From: Rhytidiadelphus loreus
Lineage: Eukaryota; Streptophyta; Bryopsida; Hypnales; Hylocomiaceae
DNA: 64,000 bases
NCBI GenBank assembly: GCA_947034895.1
Contig: OX344764.1
Location: forward strand, 682,001-746,000
Direction: 5' to 3'
The notes beneath the pieces were generated by a model. That model had not been told where the DNA came from and made no database searches. It saw only the letters and a list, made by a program, of their open reading frames with translations. Shown here in pieces: positions 22,455-32,948 of this stretch. How positions within the stretch are numbered: position 1 is the stretch's first letter; each line of letters opens with the position of its first letter. The position numbers and the translations under genes were made by a program.

Positions 22455-23289
22455 AGAGGAGGTTCATGGTTCGGATTGTTTGGAAGGAGGTGGCGCTAGC
22501 ACAGATGGTGGAGGAACTACACCACAGAAGGGAGTGGAGGAGGTCCTAGATTTGAAGGAGACACCACAGAAGGGAGTGAAGGAGGTTGTAGACTTGAAGG
22601 AGACGCCACAGAAGGGAATGGAAGAGGTCCTAGATTTGAAGGAGATGGAAGATGTGGTGATGGAGGAAAGCGAGAAGATGACTGAGAAGAAGGGCCATTC
22701 TAGTGGATCAAAGAAGCGCAAGAAGAGCCCTGAACTTCAAAAAGAAGATGAAAAGTTTCCCACGTCACCAGAAAACTTATATAATGCCGAGGCCACCACT
22801 CTCACTGCCCTTACTGACATGATAACAGTAAAGGTGCTTGAGACTAGTGGGAAGCCTGTTGGTGAAGATGGTATGGAGGCCACGTCTCCAGTTGGTGATA
22901 AGGAGAAGGGGACAGATTGTCCATCAAAGTTGCCATTTCCACCAAGTAGAGTGCAGACAAGGTCCCAAGCAACTACCTAGGTAAAGAAGAAGAAGAAGAA
23001 GCGTGGCACCTAACTACCTAGTCACAGCATGTAGTGCAATGTAGTTACAGTTGTGTATCTTGCCTCTTGCAGGAAGGGGCTGTTGAATTGAACCAGGGGG
23101 TATTTATGCTCTTTCATATTTACTGTCATTTGTATCTTTGTGGTGGGTGGTTCTGTAGTTATAAATTTATAATGCATTGGATGTAAATTTGTAGATCATT
23201 GTTTTAGTTACAAAACTAGTTTAGTGGTTTATAGGTATCTTTTTTTTGCTCTTTAAGCTCAAGGTTTTTGTTTTTTCTCTTCAAGCTCA

Positions 23290-24374
23290 CGGGGGTTTTT
23301 TTTGGACTTGTAAACCATACCAGGTTGTGCCTTGGTTTGACCTTCAAGATTTATCAAGGGGGATGGAGGCTATTCCTATTCCAGTTTGTGATTCACATAA
23401 TTTTATGATACCATTCCGGTACATGCCCCACAACAAGGTTCATGACAAGGCCTCTCTCAATCTCAGCCTTTTTTCACCAAAGATTGGCTGTTGTTGTGAT
23501 TGTAGGACTGATGATTGTTTAATGGGGCGTGGTACTTGTGACTGTGGAAGGGCATCAAGTGGACAGATAGCTTATGAGGAGGGTGGCATATTGAAGGATT
23601 GTTTCCTTCAGCAAGGTGTCCACAACTCCATCGGTAAAAATAAGAAAAATAAATCCTCTTTTTCTAGTGCTTGGATGGGGGTCCGTGCCTCATGTGGGAA
23701 ACGAGTGTCACGGCCATTTATTAGAGAATGTAGTGTGAGGTGTAGATGCCACAGTAAATGTGGTAACCGCATTGTTCAACAGAGGATGAAGTATGGAGTA
23801 GAGGTTTTTCACACTGGAAATGTTGGATGGGGGGTCAGGGCAAGTAGGCCCATTCCAAAAGGTGCATTTGTATTTGAGATGGCTGGAGAGATTCTAACAA
23901 ATGCAGAGATGATTGTTAGAACTCTTGTAGCTCAAGATGGTCCCTCGATCCTTTGCACTGCAATTGGACGCTGACTTGGCCACTGAAGCCAAGCTTGATG
24001 ACAACAGTCTACTCTGCTTGGATTCTTTTTTTTTTTGGCAACGTGGCAAGATTTCTAAACCACAGGTATGTAATTGATATTTGGAAATACATTTGGACCT
24101 TTGTTTTACCAAGTTGTAGCATTCATTCTTGATTAATGGATTGGAAGTTGGATGTAGGTGTGAAGATGCAAACTTGATCAACATTCCAGTGCAGATTGAT
24201 GAATGGAACAAGAGCATATACCATGTTGCTTTCTTTACAAGGAGGGATATCTTACTTCATGAGGAGTTAACTTGGGACTACAATTATGACTTCAACTATG
24301 AAGACCCTGACTTGCCATCTTTTGTTTGCAAGTGCGGGAGTCCCTTCTGTAGGGATACTTCTTCTCATGCATAA
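23290..24374 (+). pseudogene. SUVR-type histone-lysine methyltransferase fragment (pre-SET, SET, post-SET)
   Basis: The frame from about 23290 encodes VPWFDLQDLSRG, a Cys-rich pre-SET domain (CCCDCRTDDC, CDCGRASSG, CRCHSKCGN), then the SET core: GWGVRASRPIPKGAFVFE, GEILTN, LDADLATEAKLDD, GNVARFLNHR, CEDANLINIP, ELTWDYNYDF, and post-SET CKCGSPFCRD. This order and NHRCEDAN match plant SUVR4/SUVR1-like enzymes, which methylate histone H3 lysine 9 using SAM. The last exon (24159-24374) joins after a GT-AG intron that splits Arg. Two breaks exist: a 1-base frame change near 23935-23960, and an 11-T run at ~24026-24036 one base off frame. The N-terminal WIYLD region of SUVR proteins is absent, so this looks like a captured partial gene. 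It ends convergently, ~780 bases from the transposase stop. Confidence 0.75.
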
Positions 24375-25156
24375 AATGAAGTGCAAAGGTTTCCATGAAG
24401 TGGGCTTCAAGGGTAGGACAAAGTTGAAATTAGCTCAAAGACTTATACCATAAACAATGCGTGGTAGAATGTAAGATAGTATCCACAACACTAGGGAGGT
24501 GCAATGTGAAAATAGACTCCAGATTGCGTGCTCTTTACTTCAGAATATTATATATAATGTTGAACCGAAACATTTCTTAGAGTATTTCTAAATACTCTGT
24601 ACTTGACAATTGTAGTATTTAGAGTATTTTTAAATACTTTGTACATATGAATGACATCTTTGCAAATGTGAATGAAAATCAGAATTTGTCAAACATAAGT
24701 TTAAGGTTTTTTCTAAATTAAGACAAATCAATCAAGGTACTGCTTACAAAACACTGCAACATGTTTTATAACGTTTGTACTAGGAGTATTCAAAGTACTA
24801 AAAGTACTTTATATATGTACTAAGAGTCCCTATAAGAAGGTACATAACTTTAATTTTAATTTGTAATTCACAAAGGCAATTAACGTAAATGGTACTATAA
24901 ATTTTTAGACACAATTTTGGAGCTACTTGCGTACTATTATGAAAATGTAACCTTTCAAATTCACCCTTAAAGGTCAATCTCCCCAATTTATAAATGAACT
25001 TGTCAACTAAAAGTAGACACGAATAGAATATGAACATCATATCTTTGACATTAACAGTACATATAGTATCAAAAAACACTAATAGTACATTCGTGAACAC
25101 TACGTTTGACATAAAAAGTACGCTTAGTATCAAAAAACACTAATAGTACTCCTAAA
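24375..25156. other. Non-coding GTAC-rich spacer between convergent genes
   Basis: No gene seen. GTAC or AGTACT words recur every 30-60 bases, and a phrase with AGTATCAAAAAACACTAAT occurs twice near 25070 and 25130. It probably holds both 3' ends. Confidence 0.45.
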
Positions 25157-28100
25157 CTATTGCTCATGGAATGCCAACCAATCACGCAAAGCATCTTCAC
25201 ATACTCTCATACTTTTGCTAGACATCTTGTACACTGGGGCGCCCTTGGCCCTGTGAGAAGCAAGAACCATTGGGAATTTGCATGCCCTGACAAGATGTGC
25301 GTCAACATGCGCATCTACAGCTTTATCACAGAATATGTAGGTTTTATCCCCATGTCCATGTTTCTTGAAGTATTTTGCCTTCAAGACCTCATCCCCAACA
25401 GCAAAAAACCCTCCCCATGGACAATTTAGAGGCTCCTCTAGTACAAATTTGGACCTTGTGCACTGCAAAATGTAGAATTCTACGCCATCTTCATTATCCT
25501 CTTCTGCAGGTATCATGAAATTATCACCCACTTCAACCAAGTCTCCTAATTCCAATGACACACCATCATACACCCAATTAGCCTCGTTGTCCATTTCCTC
25601 CATTTGAGCAGCCACTAAAGTAGCGCTCTTTGGAACTAGTCTCTCAACGTTCCAGCCTTGTACATGAGAGGAGTTCAAGCAATTATCCCAGTCGCCATCA
25701 ATACATGGTAAACAAAAACAAGACAAAGTACGTGTCTTCAAGAGAGTAGGATCGGTTTCAGAGAAGCCCATAATAGAGTAGAGCAATTTGGATCCAGGTA
25801 GAGTGCTGCATCGAATGCTCCTATCAGTGTGGGCAACTTCTGCCTCTCCAATGTGCCAGAAGATACGAGAGAGGGGAGGGGCCACATTGAGCCTCGTCTG
25901 TGTGTAGGAGCTCGGAACCCGCTCAGAGTACTTTTCTTGAAGAAAGTCAACGACTTGTGTAGCATTCGCCAACTGCCTCAAAGGATTTTGAATTTGCTCT
26001 GCACGTAGAGCCCTCTTGACTATCGCCCCAGCCCCATCCCACTCTCCTTTGCCATGAGCACTCTCAAAAAAATTCCACCGCATCTTGCATCCCTTGGTGA
26101 GCATGGGATATCTTGCCACAAAGTACATGGCTGTTGCACATTTGAACTGAGCGCTGCAACCGTCACTATACACCCAATGCTCTTGTGGAACACATCCAGA
26201 GTCTTGTAACCAATCCCAGTGCAAGAGCAAGCAATGCTGGACATAAGCGGAATCATGAATTTTGTCATCTGATACGTAAAAGTGGGTTTGCTTAAAAATG
26301 GTTTTACCTTCCCTCCACATTGTAATGTGGACAAGGATGGTTATTGACGTGCTGAAATAGTAAAGACTTTGCACTTCGTTTTGAATAGCAAAACTATAAT
26401 TTTCAGCAAAATCAATATGAGAAATGAGTACTCCCTCTGGAATGTTCTTCATCATCAATTGGCATTGTTCATCTTGCCACCTTGCTTTGAAGTTGTGAGT
26501 GATGAACATGGAGACTGTCTTCTCCATATAGGACAAGAATTCTGCCACGGACGTGTCTTTGAAAGCTTCCCTCAACCGCTTCTTAGGCTTTCCAGTCCTT
26601 TGATCAATCCCGACCTCATAGTATTCAAAGCACTTCCACTTGATTGTGAAGGAGTTAGTACTGGACAACTCCTCAGGGCAGAGGGGAAATAATTGAAACC
26701 CACAATTTGGACAATCGCCCATGAGACAATTAAGCTTGTATCAAACATCAAAGTTCCCTTTGGGACAGACACATGCCTCCCACATTAGAGTAATCCGCTT
26801 ATAAACTGACTCGTGTGCATGGCAAGCCCCTGAAACCTCACCTTTACAAACTAAACATTCACATGTGCATGAAATACTCAAATGTAACCCCTTGTGTTTA
26901 TCGCGAAGAAGGTTCAACGCAACCTTCATGAAGTCCATCTGCACATGATAAATGCAGCAACAGGTGTTTCGTTCCTTCAGTTTTCGAACCCACCAAGGTT
27001 TCAACCTTTCAAAAGCTCTCTACCGCACGCTACATTCCGGATGAGCTTCTTTGAAACGCAAGAAGAATGATGTCTGACAAGCAGTAAATTTTATTCAAAA
27101 TTGTTGTAGTCATTGTACTAAAAGTAGTTCAACACAAGATAACATTGTGTGAAATAGGTATAAGAAGTACAAAAAATTTCAAAAAAATCTCTAGCTAGTA
27201 CTCCATTTCTACTTTTTTGTAGACTAAGTATAACAGATACATTAGAATTTCAAATATAAAAACGCAATGTACTAAATAGTCCCTATTCAAAGACCCAAAA
27301 TACAGGAATAAAACATGAAGTATTCCCAGTGTACTAATACACTCCCTATTCATATACCAAGAAAGTACAACTTGCACACAAAGTCCCAACAATGTACTAA
27401 CACAATTTCTATTCGAAGACCGTGAAAATACAACGCAGGCACAAGTGTACAAAAACGTACTAACAGTCCTTGTTTACAGACCCTAAAAAATCTAAAAACA
27501 TTGAAAGTGTACGTAATGATTACACATTGAATCTTCATGTACATTATGAAGAAAAAAGAGCATTTAACAAAATTTTAACTATGTACATTAGAAACGTTAC
27601 TCCCCCTAATGAGTATCAAGCCAGAACTAATCAAGGGAATGCATAGTATTTAAAATACACAACTCTTGCACCTAGTGATACCACTTCGTACATTGATACT
27701 TTTTGTAGCCCAAATAGAACATGAGAATTCCCACATGTATTCAAATGAAATACAACATTCTCTATGTATATTTAATGACATGAATGAGGTTGTTTTCTAC
27801 AATTGGTCAGAATGGCATACATGAAGGAGAAAAAAGTACAAAAAACACGGCTACAAAGACAGATCTTACTTGTGTTTCGCAGAGGTAGTGTGTAGGATGA
27901 GGTTCCGCCCATAGATTCCGTCCTACATTGCGTGTGACTACGTCTTTTTTGTTTGGCGAAACCTTGGTCTGATCAATCCACCAATCTTCAATTTGTTGTT
28001 TCACGTAATCAGACAATCCTTCTCTCTTTTGACGATGGAGGCGAAGGCGAGGCACACTCTCATTGGGATTCAACGCATACACTCTTCTATTCAAGGCTAT

Positions 28101-29208
28101 GTTGATGTTGTCTATAGAAGTATCCAGTACACGAGCCAAGCTGGAGACCCCATCGACTCCCAAACTCACTACAGCATCTAATAGTGCACTCTTTCTTGCT
28201 AAGAAGTCATTTGAATTTGCCCTCTTCACCAGCTGCAATTCGTTTTTGAAGTTCTCCATGAAAGCATGAATGACTTTGGCTTCTTGAGGCCTAAGATAAT
28301 ACTCAGGTAAGAGAGGCCAAAACGTATTATGCCTCATGACCCTCTCAACAACATCCTTTCTACTGCAAGGTCCTGGACAACTCTTTAATCCCTCAACAAT
28401 ATACTGAGCTATCCTCAACGAGATCCGATTCAAATCCCTCACTAGCAAGTGGTCATTTATGTTATTGTCTATAGGTTGTGTAGCAAGATCACAAGACTCT
28501 TTTTCTCTCTCTCTCAAACGTGCTCTTTGTTCAGCCTTACGTACTCTTTCTACATTTTTAATAGCGATTCTCTCCTCTTCTTCTAATATTGTTGTAGTAG
28601 CCCTTTAAACAAGACCAGGCCGCAGGATTCCATGTCGCATTCGTTGCCTCTTTCCGGCATTCCCCATAAATGACACCCTACAAGACCTGCACATTTGGAA
28701 TCCCCAAGTGCTAACATTTGTTACATGAGAATGCAGAAGATAAGAGCATTAGAAGGTGGATTTCAAACCGCAATGAAAACGAAACATTTCAAAAAAGTGT
28801 ACACAAATTCCCAAGTACTCACCAAATTGTAATCACTGGTCACCTCCTACTTGCAACGGACTCACTGCTACCAATGGATGAACCAATGCCAAAGTTTACA
28901 TCTGATAGAGAAGGCATGTAATCATAGCTACTAAATGAATCGAGAGAAATTGCGGTTTCAAATAGAGCACGCCGTGGAGAGTCTTCAAATATGGTGTTGC
29001 ACTTGCCTAGGTAATAGTCAATATCTCCTCGTTTAGACACGGGGGTTTCAGAGACATAATAGAACTCACTAGTCTTGCTATCGCTTGTGTGCAGGAGGGA
29101 GTCTAATTCGGTAGTAAAGGAAAGTAGTCCAGGTTGCATGCTTCTCCGAGGGAAGTACGATGTAATCAATTTTTGTAAGAGAAGGGAACGTTGTTTGGAC
29201 TCAGACAT
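25157..29208 (-). pseudogene. DDE-like transposase of outer element, three in-frame stops
   Basis: Three minus-strand exons fit GT-AG rules and phase: 29208-28844, 28677-27870, 27073-25157 (3090 bases, 1029 residues). In-frame stops are TAA at 28605-28607, TAG at 27020-27022 and TGA at 26741-26743; otherwise the frame is open. Exon 3 carries a Cys-rich finger (CCCIYHVQMDF, CTCECLVC, CVCPKGNFDV, CPNCGF), then an RNase H-like core: HIDFAENYSF, YSDGCSAQFK and FFESAHGKGEWDGAG, with plausible catalytic Asp, Asp and Glu. I recall this motif set from transposon-derived proteins of cnidarians and insects, but not from a named plant family. The gene is the best candidate mobiliser of the 1479-31321 element; the stops suggest it is dead unless read through. 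Confidence 0.6.
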
Positions 29209-29789
29209 TGCTAAGTTGAAGATGAAGAGATTGCATTTCTAGAAATAAAAGGGTTCACACGCATGTAAAAACTACAAAAAACTTGACCTTCGCATGCAAA
29301 GACGCTCCGGTTGCATCAGAAAACAAGTTCAAGAAGAAGGAAGAGGGAGACGGCGCGTACGTGGAGAGACGAGGAACTCTAGTGGCGGTGGCATCTTGGG
29401 CTTGGCGCCCCTAAAAAATAGGATCTGGTTTAGAGAACAAGGGATCTTCTTGCATTGCAAGAATGTACTTGTTGTACGTGTATTTAATTTACAAACTGAA
29501 CGCACATACTCACTTTGTCCACTCAGTTGCCTTAGACATTTAGAATTGGTCTCAACAATGACGCCGGTAAGTTTCTTGCTTGACAGGTATAGGTGTTGTA
29601 GTGGAATGTCATGAAAGGGAGGAGCTTCTCTCACAAGAGCCAATGTTGATCTTGCAGCTTGAAATGATCGGTTTTGTTTTCACCTTGGTGATACTTCAAC
29701 GTTTGTTGAATCCGTGCATTGATACGTTGCTATCAAGCTTTCGTGAAGTCTGGCGTCGAGATCTTGAAGTTGAGATTCAACCACCAGTG

Positions 29790-29993
29790 ATGATGGCAGT
29801 GAATCGATCAAATAATCGCACTTCAATTTCAACTGTTGGAAGGAGCAAATTTTATGCAGTACGTCAAGGTTTAAGACCTGGAATCTATTCAACTTGGACA
29901 GAATGCGAAAAAGAAGTTAAGGGTTATCGTAACTCACAGTTCAAGAGTTTTCGGACCTTAGATGAAGCTCAACGCTACCTAGACGAGGTTTAG
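29790..29993 (+). CDS. 67-residue RNase H1 N-terminal (hybrid-binding) domain protein
   Basis: The C-terminal 50 residues (KFYAVRQGLRPGIYSTWTEC, then KSFRTLDEAQRYL) match the small domain at the N-terminus of eukaryotic RNase H1, which grips RNA-DNA hybrids or dsRNA. Here it ends at a stop immediately after the domain, with no RNase H catalytic part downstream. An open frame extends upstream to 29580, after a possible TTGACAG acceptor, so a longer 5' exon is possible; I chose the paired Met codons at 29790. It lies inside the outer element, ~580 bases upstream of and divergent from the transposase start. It may be a captured host domain. Confidence 0.65.
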   Translation: MMAVNRSNNRTSISTVGRSKFYAVRQGLRPGIYSTWTECEKEVKGYRNSQFKSFRTLDEAQRYLDEV

Positions 29994-31300
29994 TTTTCTT
30001 CTGAGCAATTGAGGCTAGTATCTCTTGTTTGACCCTTGAAGATTTAAGAATCATTTTGTTTTGAAGACGTTCAGTGAGGATATCCGCTACTAGATCCTTA
30101 GTTGGAATTTAAAAACTTCTTTTGTACCCACCATAACATTTTCAGAAATAAAGTGCAACCAAAACTCTGCATGCTTTCTACTTCAAGATGCAATAGATTC
30201 ATCCTTTCCAGTGTACATAGTGACCATGAAGTTGAGAAATAAGGGCTCCAAATCCAAAATACGCTTGAACGAAGACACTGAACCAAAAAAAGATCAAAAC
30301 AGCAGTGAGCTACAGGCGGCATCCAGCATCCAAGGCTATGCACATGATCAAGTTCCACATAACTATTAGCACAAAGAAGAGATCACGAAGAGAATGACAA
30401 CCATCGTTATTGAAGCAACTCGATGTGCATGTTTCACCGGGTTCATTTGCCGTTTGAATGTGTCTCAACCAAATAGGAACACTCATGTGAAACCCTAAAA
30501 CTAATACGAGAAAAGGTGCAAAGTAAGAAGGCGATGGTGTCCAACATTGTGCATTTGAACGGCAATTAATAAAAAGGTAAGAAGTTGTTGAATTGCGAAG
30601 GGGTGTCGACGATGCAGTGCGGGCAAAAGGCGTCCGTTGTCAGCACTCGGCGTTCGTGAATTCAAGATCTCAAAACTGAAATTGGACGATGGAAATGAGT
30701 AGCGTTCAATACGGATAGTCCAGATGCACCGCCAAATATGTACATTTTGTACTCCAAGTACTTTTTATACAAAAAGAACATACAACGATGGATATTCCTA
30801 GACGGCGAAAAAATAATTTTTTCTTGTTTTTGTCAATAAGCCAACCTAGAATTATCTTCAGAAACCCAGAATCCCAGTTTGGATTGATAAAATTGTCATT
30901 TTGGGGTACACTTTTCACCTGCCAATATTTTTGTACTAATTTTGTAGATCTATACTAATGACAAAAGTCAATGCCCAATTTACTAACGGCTCTGAAAAGG
31001 CAATTCCGTTTTCTATTTCCTTCACGAAATTCAGCAAATTCCACACATTTTTTAGTAGATTTTTCAGTACTTTTCCAGATTTTTAGTACTTGGGACATTC
31101 TAAGTTAAACCGCCAAAAGTACAAAATTGACAGGGAAAAATAAGTTTGAAAACCCAATTAATCATTGAAAACAAATATTTGGCACCTTCTCCATCTACTC
31201 ATCAGATGAATGCCCCAAAAATCAATGAATATGGGTAGTCTTTTCAAGTACAAACTTAAGGTACTCTGCTTAAAATTGTGTTGGGACAACAAAAGTACAA
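29994..31300. other. Right arm of outer element, non-coding
   Basis: No supported gene. GTAC words become dense from 30.7 kb to the terminus (for example TTTGTACTCCAAGTACTTTT near 30747), mirroring the left arm. Confidence 0.5.
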
Positions 31301-31326
31301 GGGTCTAGTGTACTTCCACCCGGGGA
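31301..31326. repeat. Right terminal inverted repeat and target duplication of outer element
   Basis: GGGTCTAGTGTACTTCCACC (31301-31320) is the inverse of the left terminus with one mismatch. After one extra C, GGGGA (31322-31326) repeats the left duplication. Confidence 0.75.
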
Positions 31327-32948
31327 CCGGAAAGTAGATTGGGGAGTAGTGATGAGAGATCAAATAAAGAGGTTGGTAGGAAGCATAGGGAAGTCTAAAC
31401 CTTCCCCTGTAACCCCTTTCCTCTATCACTTGTACCAAGCACATGACTGGCTTACGAATAGAGAGTTAGATTCATACGATACAGCCAAAGCCATGTCAGA
31501 ATTCAAAATAGAAGACCCGGATGAGGAAGCCGGGCAGGAAGAAGAAGATTCAGAGGCAGATACTATACCAGTCGAGGAAACTAAGTCACAGTGGAGGAGG
31601 CAAGACCGGTAGGACAAAGACCCAGAAATAGGAGAGGATAGTAAAGGTGTCAATCCGGTCTGGAACCAAGATTCCCCGGTCGGATTGTGAAGGAACTCAG
31701 TGAGTTCCGGGTCTAGTACGGGAAGAATCAAGAGACAATTCAAGAGCTATGCCAACTGTTGAAGATCAGTCAACCGCAGCAACTTGTTTCCCAACTAGAC
31801 CGGAAGATGAAAGAGGCGATGAAGAGAGAGCTGAGTGAAGCCATGCGTAAGGTGGACCACCTAACGAAGGAGCTGGAGGAGAAGAGAGAAGAACTGGACC
31901 AACAAAAGAGTTTCACCAAAACAGCCTCAAAGAATCTTCAGGTGATCCGGGCGAAGTCATCAACAAAGCAATGTTGTTTGACGAAAAGGTGATGGAAACC
32001 GGAAAGCAGATTTCAGCCAACCTAATGATGGCCCTAGTGTCCTACCACCGCAAGATGGAGGCAATAGTAGAGCCACTACGCGAGGTGATGAAGGAGGTAG
32101 AAGAACGAAGAGAGCGGGAGCAGGAATCGGAAACGGATACGGAACTCGCACCAGCACCCCTTCCGGTACCCGCAGAAGAAGTTCAGGCGAAGGACAAGGT
32201 GGAGGACGTACCAAGCTCTTCCATCCGGTCGAAGCCTAAGGGAGAAATGACTTCCCTACTTGGGGAAGTAACGGACATTGCTCTCAATGCAGCAGAAGCA
32301 GTGAAGGCTGTTGAGGAAGAGAAGACCGGAGAAATAGAGACAACAGGCGAGGCAAAGGAAACATCGGAGGAGGTGAAGGCTGCAGATGAAGAAAAGACGA
32401 AATCTGGACCGGAACCGTCTGAGAAGAAGAACGTGCCCAAACCAAGGTTGAGCAACAAGTTTATCGACCTAAGTGAATTATCTCCAGTTTCTCCAATTCC
32501 TCCTACAAAGAAGGAAAAGGTATTTCCTTCCACCCCACTCAACATGGCTTTGGGAAGTGAATTTGGGTCAAAGGAGGAATGGAAGACTGGATCTCAAGGG
32601 CAAGGATCCGGGAAGGGTAGGACAATTGAGGAAACCACTCCTCAGAGTGCTAGGGCCAAGGTTCCGCCCACACCAAACACGCAGAAGAAGAAGCCTCCAA
32701 TTATGTCAGCACATAGGAAGAGGCCGATTCCGGAGGACGATGACGAGGAAGAAGAAGAAGACGAGGATGAAGAATCCGGGACTGAGGAAGACTCGGAGCC
32801 GTATTCTGACCCAAATCAAGCACTGGCAAAGACTCGGGCGACCAAAGCTGCAGCAACCAAGAAGAAGCTCGCCGTCCGGGGTAAGACACGCCAAGGACAA
32901 AAGACCGGAATTGTAAAGAAGCCAGCCACGAAGAAGTTAAGAACTTAG
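31327..32948 (+). pseudogene. 3' part of the split family gene
   Basis: This continues the frame left at 1478: DRKVDWGVVM, then TPFLYHLYQAHDWL and an acidic stretch (EEAGQEEEDSE). A TAG at 31610-31612 and two frame changes (near 31690-31758 and ~31950) break it. The pieces then encode a coiled coil (DRKMKEAMKRELSEAM) and, from ~31935 to 32948, a Glu/Lys/Pro-rich tail with an acidic block EDDDEEEEEDEDEE near 32740 and a basic C-terminus (KKPATKKLRT). The layout of conserved core, coiled coil, acidic tail and basic end resembles the RING-like gene at 18674-23012. The repeated nature of the family suggests a mobile or mobile-derived gene; I know no function. Confidence 0.55.

Larger units (their letters stand above)
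18674..23012 (+). pseudogene. Coiled-coil, RING-like transposon-associated gene (broken)
   Basis: A basic N-terminus (repeated GGRKKR words) is followed by an in-frame TAG at 18974 and a domain with VKRIQYLHPILY and KVDWC, weakly like the RLLKFLLPILY...KVDW segment of the multi-copy host family. A TGA at 19361 and a frame change follow. From about 19885 comes a helical coiled coil (~110 residues), then a zinc-binding pattern: CSLCQF, CCRHLYHPFC, GGPCIAKGC, then HPQWYRSFGW, resembling RING-type fingers. Exons from ~21640 encode an acidic, Ser-rich tail with three ~15-residue VEEVLDLKETPQKG-type repeats and a C-terminal run of six Lys after a TAG at 22978. A 150-bp miniature element (22305-22454) sits inside the tail exon. 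I recall similar finger proteins expanded in bryophyte genomes but cannot name a function. Confidence 0.5.
1479..31321. mobile_element. Outer ~29.8-kb inserted DNA element (contains a nested element)
   Basis: The element interrupts a reading frame that resumes in phase on its far side, has 20-bp imperfect terminal inverted repeats and an apparent 5-bp GGGGA duplication in a G-rich target; one extra C at 31321 leaves the exact edge uncertain. The element without its 13.6-kb nested passenger is about 16.2 kb. Its own cargo is a coiled-coil/RING-like gene, a SET-domain methyltransferase fragment, a DDE-like transposase on the opposite strand and an RNase H1 N-domain ORF. The words GTAC and AGTACT are unusually dense in its non-coding parts (1.5 kb, 20.9-21.4, 24.5-25.15, 27.1-27.8, 30.7-31.3 kb), as expected of subterminal binding repeats. 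The superfamily is not settled. All three long genes carry stops or frameshifts, so it looks old. Confidence 0.75.
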
